Source of the DNA: [Clostridium] scindens
Lineage (GTDB): Bacteria; Bacillota; Clostridia; Lachnospirales; Lachnospiraceae
Assembly: GCF_019597925.1 (NCBI RefSeq)
Contig: NZ_CP080442.1
Coordinates: forward strand, 2,956,001-3,020,000
Direction of reading: 5' to 3'
DNA: 64,000 nt
Shown: positions 24,295-30,652 of the stretch, piece by piece
Numbering within the stretch: the first letter of the stretch is position 1
How the letters are laid out: the number at the start of each line of letters is the position of its first letter
Made by a program: the position numbers and the translations under genes
The notes under the pieces: model-generated
What the model saw: only the letters and a program-made list of their open reading frames with translations
What the model was told of the DNA's origin: nothing
Database searches by the model: none

Positions 24295-24849
24295 CTAAAC
24301 AAATATGTAATGTCGGTTTCTATTGACATCATAGAATATTGCCTCTTGCTTCCGTATATATAAACGGAAGGTATGTTCCCATAATGCCTCTTCTCCCTCT
24401 TGTATTAACATTTTACCACAATAATAGGTATATTCGCCTTCTTCTTTTCCAGCCACCTTTGTTATTATATCTTCTACCGCGTCAGTTATCTTCATAGAAT
24501 GCATCCGCGGATTCCATTTTCCCAGCAAATTCCTGACATTGGTTTTACTCAATGGCATTTTTTTATAATTCCATTTTGTCAAAGGAAAGACTTCCTCTAC
24601 AGTCAGTTTCAAATGTGAAAGTATCTTTTGGAATTCTTTCTGGCCTTCTTCATAAGGAAATCCCAAATCCAAATATGCGTATATGTGCCACACTGCTTTC
24701 TGTAGATATAACTCTTCGTGAAACATCTCATATTTTTCCCGCAGCCAGGCAACACTTCTAATTAAGATATCTTTGCTCGAAAGTCCCAAGCCCTCTATGT
24801 TACATATCCCTAGTTTAATTACTTCAACCTGAACCGTATTATACAACAT
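24295..24849 (-). CDS. Uncharacterised protein heading the lanthipeptide operon
   Basis: 184 residues, no signal peptide or membrane segment, rich in aromatic residues (KAVWHIYAYLDLGFPYEEG, LTKWNYKKMPLSK). I do not recognise a domain. The ATG at 24849 follows AAAGGGGGAAAAGTACA. It is nine bases from the response regulator gene and so belongs to the lan regulatory operon. Size and solubility would fit an accessory or regulatory partner; nothing in the sequence proves it. The promoter is shared with a divergent Xre gene through an array of ATTAGTAAAT repeats. Confidence 0.75.
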   Translation of the reverse strand: MLYNTVQVEVIKLGICNIEGLGLSSKDILIRSVAWLREKYEMFHEELYLQKAVWHIYAYLDLGFPYEEGQKEFQKILSHLKLTVEEVFPLTKWNYKKMPLSKTNVRNLLGKWNPRMHSMKITDAVEDIITKVAGKEEGEYTYYCGKMLIQEGEEALWEHTFRLYIRKQEAIFYDVNRNRHYIFV

Positions 24850-24886
24850 TGTACTTTTCCCCCTTTTTCATTTTATAGCGCGCAAA

Positions 24887-24922
24887 ATTTACCATTAGTA
24901 AATCAGTTGCATATTAGTAAAT
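24887..24922. promoter_or_regulatory. Repeat operator between lan operon and xre gene
   Basis: Direct repeats ATTAGTAAAT at 24894-24903 and 24913-24922, 19 bp apart. The first is also half of the inverted repeat ATTTAC-CATTA-GTAAAT (24887-24903). It lies between two divergent start regions and is a good candidate site for the Xre regulator encoded to the right. Confidence 0.5.
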
Positions 24923-24978
24923 TCTCATTTTCCTTTCCTGCTGGTAAAATGTACTATATAAAGGAGTTTGGTAGCATT

Positions 24979-25299
24979 ATGACGATTGGAGAACGTATTA
25001 AATATTTACGCGAATCACAGGGAATGACCCAGAAGAAGCTGGCCGATTCCATTCACGTATCAGCAAGCCTTATGAACCGCATAGAGAAGGGCTCTTCCAA
25101 TCCAAATCTGGATTGTATCTGCAATATTGCCGGTGCTCTGAAACTCACGCCTCAGGATATCCTATGTGATATTTTTATCTATCCGGATAAAAGTACTTCC
25201 GTTCCCGAACAAATAAAAATCGAGGTGGAAAAATTTTCACAGGAGAAGCAGAAGGTTATTCTTGAAACCTTGCAATTCCTGTCTTCCCGTTTAAAATAA
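24979..25299 (+). CDS. Xre-family helix-turn-helix regulator
   Basis: 106 residues. The HTH_3 domain (residues 3-60) shows GERIKYLRESQGMTQKKLAD, SASLMNRIEKGSSNPNLD and ALKLTPQDIL. The short C-terminal part (EQIKIEVEKFSQEKQKVILE) is helical and probably for dimerisation. The start at 24979 directly precedes the domain; AAAGGAG is 12 bases away, rather far. A longer reading from 24907 would pass through the promoter. Divergent from the lanthipeptide operon, so a likely repressor of it and of itself. Confidence 0.88.
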   Translation: MTIGERIKYLRESQGMTQKKLADSIHVSASLMNRIEKGSSNPNLDCICNIAGALKLTPQDILCDIFIYPDKSTSVPEQIKIEVEKFSQEKQKVILETLQFLSSRLK

Positions 25300-25332
25300 G
25301 TATACCATAGACATCATGATTTTGTGGGGATC

Positions 25333-25359
25333 TGACCCTATAATGTTGATTTTCTGACC
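25333..25359 (-). promoter_or_regulatory. LytTR-type direct repeats (site C)
   Basis: On the leftward strand GGTCAGAAA and GGTCAGATC start 22 bp apart (25359-25355 and 25337-25333). A TATACT lies further left near 25301. It is in the same orientation as sites A and B. Transcription from here would run antisense through the xre gene toward the lan operon that starts at 24849. Confidence 0.6.
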
Positions 25360-25381
25360 CTTAAATGCATATTATAATATC

Positions 25382-25411
25382 AAAAAGGACAGGTCTTTGC
25401 CTGTCCTTTTT
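25382..25411. terminator. Bidirectional terminator after trxB
   Basis: Perfect stem AAAAAGGACAGG / CCTGTCCTTTTT with a six-base loop; A- and T-tracts on both sides allow function in either direction. It separates trxB from the lanthipeptide region. Confidence 0.9.
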
Positions 25412-25418
25412 GTTCTCC

Positions 25419-26333
25419 CTATTCATCCATCTCTTCTATATACTTGCAGGCTGCCAGTGCCGCAACTGCCCCGTCTGCCGCGGCAGTTGTAAGCTGGCGC
25501 ACCTCCTTGGTGCGGCAGTCGCCAGCGGCAAAGACGCCCGGCATAGAGGTCATGCAGTCTTCCGCGGCGAGGATATAGCCATAGTCATCCAACTTCACAG
25601 TATCTTCAAAGGCCTGGTTATTGGGAACCTGTCCAACTGCGATAAAGATACCCTCTACCTTCTGTTCTGTTACCGCTCCTGTTTTCTTGTTCTGTATCTT
25701 GACTCCTTCCACCACGTCAGCACCCAGAATCCCGCTCACGACGCTATCCAGCACGAAAGTGACATTTTCCTTCTGCCTCAAGGTCTCCACGAGCCGTTTC
25801 TCTCCACGGAACTCGTCTCTTCTGTGAATGACATATACATGGCTGCAGTATTCGCTCAGGAAGGCAGCATCCTGCAATGCCGTGCTTCCGCCTCCCACGA
25901 CGGCGACATCGCTTCCTTTAAAGAATGCGCCGTCGCAGACCGCGCAGTAAGATATGCCGGCGCCTATCAATTCCTTTTCCTTCGGTATCCCAAGATGGCG
26001 ATGAGTGGTTCCTGTCGCCAGGATAACACTTTTGCAAGGAATCTCTCCATCTTCCGTTGCCACGATCTTATGGTTTCCGTCTTTCTTGACAGCCGTTACT
26101 TTTGTATAGCTTAGTTCCGCGCCAAAGGCCGAAACCTGTTCCATCATAGTTGTCGCGAATTCATTTCCGCTCATGCTGGCAATCCCCGGATAATTCTCCA
26201 CATGGGGCGACAAAGTAATTTGCCCACCGAAGGTTGTTCCTTCGATGAGCATTACTTTTTTCCCCGCGCGCAGCCCGTAGATTGCAGCCGTCATACCGGC
26301 GATTCCGCCTCCGACAATCACAATATCATACAT
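25419..26333 (-). CDS. trxB: Thioredoxin-disulfide reductase
   Basis: 304 residues. FAD-binding GGGIAGMTAAIYGLRAG at the N terminus, redox-active CAVCDG, NADPH-binding GGGSTALQDAAFL and VYVIHRRDEFRG, and the C-terminal FAD motif GVFAAGDCRTKEVRQ. Cytosolic flavoenzyme passing electrons from NADPH to thioredoxin-like proteins. It lies 25 bases after nrdD, whose product carries a C-terminal CPNC redoxin domain, so this reductase may recharge that domain directly. The thioredoxin gene at 60.0 kb is a second candidate partner. Confidence 0.95.
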   Translation of the reverse strand: MYDIVIVGGGIAGMTAAIYGLRAGKKVMLIEGTTFGGQITLSPHVENYPGIASMSGNEFATTMMEQVSAFGAELSYTKVTAVKKDGNHKIVATEDGEIPCKSVILATGTTHRHLGIPKEKELIGAGISYCAVCDGAFFKGSDVAVVGGGSTALQDAAFLSEYCSHVYVIHRRDEFRGEKRLVETLRQKENVTFVLDSVVSGILGADVVEGVKIQNKKTGAVTEQKVEGIFIAVGQVPNNQAFEDTVKLDDYGYILAAEDCMTSMPGVFAAGDCRTKEVRQLTTAAADGAVAALAACKYIEEMDE

Positions 26334-26358
26334 TGGACTACCTCCTCATAGAGTATTG

Positions 26359-28725
26359 TTAATTACTCTCGGTATATTTCTTAATATTGGATGCATTTGC
26401 AAGTTTTTCTACTTTGCCTTCTTCAATCACGATCAAAGTCGGCGCCTGTTTTACTCCATATTTCTCCACCAGATCTGCATGCTCCTCCGCATCTACGATC
26501 TCGTAATCAATGTTAGCCTTCTCCAGCATGGTCTTGGCCATGACGCAGTTCGGACAGGTCTTGGTGGTAAAGAGAAGCTTCTTTGGCTCTTGGGCTTCCT
26601 GCTTTAATACTTCATCTATATGTTCTTCTGCTTTTGCTTTTACCTGCAGTTTGGAATGGCTGAGGTCATATACCTTCCTGTCCTTGAATTCCTGGGCCTT
26701 TCCATCGTTCCAGTTCTGGACCGGACGGTAGTAGCCAGTAATTCTGCTGTATACTTCCGTAGTCTCCCCACATTCCGGACAACTATACTGTTCGCCGTTC
26801 AGATATCCGTGATTCTTGCAGATGGAATAGGTCGGCGACATGGTATAGTATGGCAATTTATAATTCTCGGCAATCTTACGGACCAGAGAGGCGGCTGCCT
26901 TCCAGCTTGGAAGTTTCTCTCCCAGGAATGCATGGAATACCGTGCCTGATGTATACAGCGTCTGAAGTTCATCCTGGATATCCAGGGCCTCAAAAACATC
27001 TTCCGTATAGCCCACCGGCAGATGAGAACTGTTAGTGTAATATGGTGTTCCATCGCCTTCCGCGGCTGTGATAATATCTGGGAACTGTGCTTTGTCATGC
27101 TTGGCAAATCTATAAGTCGTGGACTCTGCCGGAGTTGCCTCCAAGTTATACAGATCACCGTACTCTTCCTGATAAGCAGACAGGCGTTCCCGCATATGGT
27201 TCAGAACCTTCTTAGAGAATTCCTGCGTCTCTTCATGAGTCATATCCTTGCCAATCCAATTTGCATTCAGCCCGGCTTCGTTCATTCCAATCAGTCCAAT
27301 GGTGGAGAAGTGATTGTCAAACGTTCCCAAGTAGCGCTTGGTGTATGGATACAGGCCTTCGTTCATCAGTTTAGAAATAACCACGCGTTTTACATGAAGG
27401 GATCGTGCAGATATATCCATCATTTTATCCAGGCGGGCAAAAAATTCCTCTTCATTCGCAGACTGGTAAGCAATCCTTGGCATGTTGATGGTAACTACTC
27501 CTACAGAGCCGGTACTCTCGCCGCTTCCAAAGAAGCCGCCGGACTTCTTGCGCAGTTCTCGCAGATCCAGGCGGAGACGGCAGCACATGCTTCTGACATC
27601 GCTTGGCTCCATGTCGCTGTTGATATAGTTCGAAAAATATGGCGTTCCATATTTGGCTGTCATTTCAAAGAGAAGCCGGTTGTTCTCTGTATCGGACCAG
27701 TCAAAATCACTGGTAATGGAGTAGGTCGGGATTGGATACTGAAAGCCCCTTCCGTGGGCATCCCCCTCGATCATGATCTCGATGAATGCCTTGTTGACCA
27801 TATCCATCTCTTTCTTACAGTCTCCATAGGTAAAATCCATCTCTTTTCCGCCTATGATGGCCGGCAGGCTCGCCAGGTCATTGGGAACGGTCCAGTCCAG
27901 CGTAATGTTGGAAAATGGTGCCTGGGTTCCCCAGCGTGATGGTGTATTTACTCCATAGATAAAGGATTCGATGCACTTTTTCACTTCCTGATATGACAGG
28001 TTATCTGCTTTCACGAAAGGCGCCAGATAGGTATCAAAGGATGAGAATGCCTGAGCGCCTGCCCATTCATTCTGCATGATTCCAAGGAAGTTAACCATCT
28101 GATTGCACAGCACGCTTAAGTGTTTGGCCGGAGAGGAGGATATCTTGCCAGGGATCCCGCCAAGCCCTTCCTGTATCAGCTGCTTTAGCGACCATCCTGC
28201 ACAGTATCCTGTCAGCATGGATAAGTCGTGGATATGGATATCCGCATTCCGGTGTGCCTGTCCAATCTCTTCATCGTAGATCTCAGACAGCCAATAATTG
28301 GCCGTGATGGCACCAGAGTTGCTTAAGATCAATCCGCCTACGGAATACGTGACGGTCGAATTCTCTTTGACTCTCCAATCCGTGATCTTTACATAACTGT
28401 CCACAATCTCTTTATAATCCAGCATGGTAGAGTTCAGGTTACGGATCTTCTCCCTCTGTTTTCTATACAGGATATACCCCTTTGCCACGTCTGCATATCC
28501 GGCCTTGATCAAAACAGCCTCCACGCTGTCCTGGATATCCTCAACATTAATCAAAGAATCCTTGATCTTTGGCTCAAAATCAGCTGTGACCTTCAATGCC
28601 AGCAAATCTATGATGTCCTGGTTATACTCTTTCTCCTGTGCCTTGAATGCTTTCTCAATTGCAACGCCTATCTTGGACAGGGTAAATTCTGCTACCTGTC
28701 CGTCGCGTTTCATTACTCGATACAT
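26359..28725 (-). CDS. nrdD: Anaerobic ribonucleotide reductase fused to a redoxin
   Basis: 788 residues from ATG 28725 (AAGGGGAGC upstream). An N-terminal ATP-cone (YRVMKRDGQVAEFTLSKIG) is followed by the class III catalytic barrel with a CC pair in RSMCCRLRLDLREL, a C-terminal zinc region (CKNHG, CPECG) and the glycyl radical loop in RITGYYRPVQNWNDG. After this the chain continues for about 73 residues (716-788) with TTKTCPNCVMAK (Cys724, 727) and QAPTLIV, a glutaredoxin/NrdH-like fold. Class III enzymes normally use formate; a fused redoxin next to trxB suggests thiol-dependent reduction. Paired NrdR boxes lie upstream. Confidence 0.93.
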   Translation of the reverse strand: MYRVMKRDGQVAEFTLSKIGVAIEKAFKAQEKEYNQDIIDLLALKVTADFEPKIKDSLINVEDIQDSVEAVLIKAGYADVAKGYILYRKQREKIRNLNSTMLDYKEIVDSYVKITDWRVKENSTVTYSVGGLILSNSGAITANYWLSEIYDEEIGQAHRNADIHIHDLSMLTGYCAGWSLKQLIQEGLGGIPGKISSSPAKHLSVLCNQMVNFLGIMQNEWAGAQAFSSFDTYLAPFVKADNLSYQEVKKCIESFIYGVNTPSRWGTQAPFSNITLDWTVPNDLASLPAIIGGKEMDFTYGDCKKEMDMVNKAFIEIMIEGDAHGRGFQYPIPTYSITSDFDWSDTENNRLLFEMTAKYGTPYFSNYINSDMEPSDVRSMCCRLRLDLRELRKKSGGFFGSGESTGSVGVVTINMPRIAYQSANEEEFFARLDKMMDISARSLHVKRVVISKLMNEGLYPYTKRYLGTFDNHFSTIGLIGMNEAGLNANWIGKDMTHEETQEFSKKVLNHMRERLSAYQEEYGDLYNLEATPAESTTYRFAKHDKAQFPDIITAAEGDGTPYYTNSSHLPVGYTEDVFEALDIQDELQTLYTSGTVFHAFLGEKLPSWKAAASLVRKIAENYKLPYYTMSPTYSICKNHGYLNGEQYSCPECGETTEVYSRITGYYRPVQNWNDGKAQEFKDRKVYDLSHSKLQVKAKAEEHIDEVLKQEAQEPKKLLFTTKTCPNCVMAKTMLEKANIDYEIVDAEEHADLVEKYGVKQAPTLIVIEEGKVEKLANASNIKKYTESN

Positions 28726-28827
28726 AATCTGCGCTCCCCTTCCATGCTTTTTCATCTCAACTATTAATTCTATTTCGTCCGGTTCTTTTATGATACCACT
28801 TATTGTGTTTTTGCGTCAACAAAAATA

Positions 28828-28870
28828 ACAATATATTGTGCACAAAATACATTTTCGCACAATATATTGT
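28828..28870 (-). promoter_or_regulatory. Paired NrdR boxes upstream of nrdD
   Basis: Two identical 12-base palindromes ACAATATATTGT at 28828-28839 and 28859-28870, centres 31 bp apart, about three helical turns. They fit the NrdR consensus and spacing. The regulator gene nrdR is in this window at 42093-42542. Confidence 0.9.
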
Positions 28871-28885
28871 TATTGTATAGTTTTA

Positions 28886-29578
28886 CTATAAACCGCGCAA
28901 TTCCGCCGTTTGCACGCTTTTCTTCACGACTTCCAGCGCCTGGTTCATAATATCTTTATTATATCCGTGGAGCCCATCCTGTATCAAATCGCCGGAATCT
29001 ACGAATTGCTGGAGATAATACTTATCGGCTCCTTCGATCCATTTTCCGATAGACTCAAAATCAGTACGCTGATGAAACTCCTGTACCACCGTTGTCCTGA
29101 ATTCATAGGGTACTGATCCGCTCATCAGGTACTGAATGCTTTTTTCTACATTTCCGGTGTCATAGCCTTCAATGCCTATCGTCTTCCCATAACTTTCCCT
29201 GGAATTCTTGATATCCATAGCCACGTAATCCACCAGCCCTGCCGAGACGATCTTCTTTAACTTCTCCGGGAAGCTGCCGTTGGTATCCAGTTTCACCGCA
29301 TATCCCATCTCTTTAATAGTTCCAAGAAACTCTTCAATCCCATGCTGGATCAGCGGCTCTCCCCCTGTGACGCATACGCCGTCCAGGATTCCCTGGCGTT
29401 TCTTCAGATGAGAGTACACCTCCTCAAGCGAAATCTCCTCATTCTTATAGGTGTCAATTACCAGAGATGCATTGTGGCAGAACGGGCAGCGAAAATTACA
29501 GCCCGCCGTAAATACCGTACATGCAACCTTCCCCGGATAGTCCAGAAGCGTCAGTTTCTGAAGCCCTTGTATAACCAT
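28886..29578 (-). CDS. nrdG: Anaerobic ribonucleotide reductase activating protein
   Basis: 230 residues. Radical SAM cluster CNFRCPFC (C-x3-C-x2-C), SAM-binding GVCVTGGEPL, and KLDTNGSFPEKL. It abstracts a hydrogen from the C-terminal Gly of NrdD. The length is that of the longer NrdG2 type rather than the ~155-residue E. coli form. It lies upstream of nrdD but separated by the NrdR boxes, so nrdD has its own promoter. The stop at 28886 is 16 bases from the first box. Confidence 0.92.
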   Translation of the reverse strand: MVIQGLQKLTLLDYPGKVACTVFTAGCNFRCPFCHNASLVIDTYKNEEISLEEVYSHLKKRQGILDGVCVTGGEPLIQHGIEEFLGTIKEMGYAVKLDTNGSFPEKLKKIVSAGLVDYVAMDIKNSRESYGKTIGIEGYDTGNVEKSIQYLMSGSVPYEFRTTVVQEFHQRTDFESIGKWIEGADKYYLQQFVDSGDLIQDGLHGYNKDIMNQALEVVKKSVQTAELRGL

Positions 29579-29590
29579 ACTTGTCCCTCC

Positions 29591-30178
29591 CTATGCCTTG
29601 AAATGCTCCATCATGATCGGCATGCACTCCTTGCTGTACTGCCCCAGAGAATATTCCCCTTTGTTCAGGCACCAGTCCGAAACCAGGGCGCGCTCGCACA
29701 TGGCATAATAATTTGTGATCTGGCTGACCGCTACATCCGTCCGTATCTGTCCGCGCTTCTGCCCTTCTTCCACAATCTTGGTGATCAGTTTATAATAATT
29801 GCGGTTCCTGTCCAGCAGATGGCTCTGCCCTTCTGCCACAAGCTGCGTGGAATAAAGGGAGGCCAGCAGATCAATGCTGATCTTCTCCTCCATCATCGTA
29901 TGCATCTCACAGTTTAAATATAGCAGTTTGAAGAAACTATTCATTTCCGGATCCATCTTTGCTTCCAATTCTTCATAGTAGTCATCCAGAATCAGGGATA
30001 ACGTATTAAGAAGCTCATCTTTGGTATTGAAATAGTAATAAAACGAACCCTTCGATGTCCCGGACAGTTCGATGATATCGTCTACTGTCGTTCCATTATA
30101 CCCTTTCTCATAGAAGAGCTGCCAGGCTGCCGAGACAATCCTGTTCTTTATGCTCTTTTTCTCTGTCTGTTTTTCCAT
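29591..30178 (-). CDS. TetR/AcrR family transcriptional regulator
   Basis: 195 residues. The N-terminal HTH is typical: RIVSAAWQLFYEKGYNGTTV, DDIIELSGTSKGSFYYYF and KDELLNTL. The remainder is a helical ligand domain without features I can assign. GGAGAGATAGGG precedes the ATG. It lies 12 bases before nrdG in the same direction and may be co-transcribed. No palindromic operator is obvious in its own leader. Confidence 0.9.
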   Translation of the reverse strand: MEKQTEKKSIKNRIVSAAWQLFYEKGYNGTTVDDIIELSGTSKGSFYYYFNTKDELLNTLSLILDDYYEELEAKMDPEMNSFFKLLYLNCEMHTMMEEKISIDLLASLYSTQLVAEGQSHLLDRNRNYYKLITKIVEEGQKRGQIRTDVAVSQITNYYAMCERALVSDWCLNKGEYSLGQYSKECMPIMMEHFKA

Positions 30179-30219
30179 CCCTATCTCTCCACGTCGTCTG
30201 TTTCTTCTATCTTACCACA

Positions 30220-30489
30220 CTAGCGTACATAAAAACAACTCTCATCAACCGTAGGTATGTCTTTAGAATCAATCCAGTCGATGGAAATGAAGCCGTTCCT
30301 GTTAAGCCCTTCCATCAGTTTGTGTATCATGGGCTCCCTGCCTTGAATCTCCATCACTACCGTTCCGTCATATTCGTTCATTACCCAGCCTGTAAGTCCC
30401 AGGGACTTAGCCAGGTATTTGGCCGTATATCTGAATCCTACGCCCTGTACCCTGCCGTAGAAGACCAGGCGCTTTCTTACATCTGCCAT
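30220..30489 (-). CDS. acyP: Acylphosphatase
   Basis: 89 residues, full length for this small cytosolic hydrolase of acyl phosphates. The phosphate-binding loop is YGRVQGVGFRYTAKYLA, with the catalytic Arg in GFRY and the catalytic Asn in LTGWVMNEYDGTVVMEIQG. The start at 30489 is chosen because the domain begins at once (ADVRKRLVFYG); a longer frame reaches 30561. Confidence 0.92.
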   Translation of the reverse strand: MADVRKRLVFYGRVQGVGFRYTAKYLAKSLGLTGWVMNEYDGTVVMEIQGREPMIHKLMEGLNRNGFISIDWIDSKDIPTVDESCFYVR

Positions 30490-30556
30490 ATTCTCACCAT
30501 TTCCCTTGTAAAGTTTTTTATTATTGTAATCCGATTGCATGGGAAAAGCAAACTTT

Positions 30557-30652
30557 GACACGTAACATTTTTAAAAAATGTTACGTGTCAAAGTAAAAAG
30601 TGTTACGTGTCAATTTGAAAAACTGGTGCGCAAAATTAAAAAACTGGTGTGT
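30557..30652 (-). repeat. Cluster of short direct and inverted repeats after hypD
   Basis: On the leftward strand, after the hypD stop, ACACCAGTTTTTTAATTTT is followed by GCACCAGTTTTTCAAATT, then two copies of TTGACACGTAACA(C/T)TTTTT. The second copy forms a perfect hairpin with an inverted copy (arms around 30557-30572 and 30574-30589). The hairpin may terminate transcription; the rest of the repetition is unexplained. Confidence 0.6.

Noticed and set aside
27022..27939. Rightward frame of 305 codons opposite nrdD
   Set aside because: Antisense shadow of nrdD without a ribosome site or domains.
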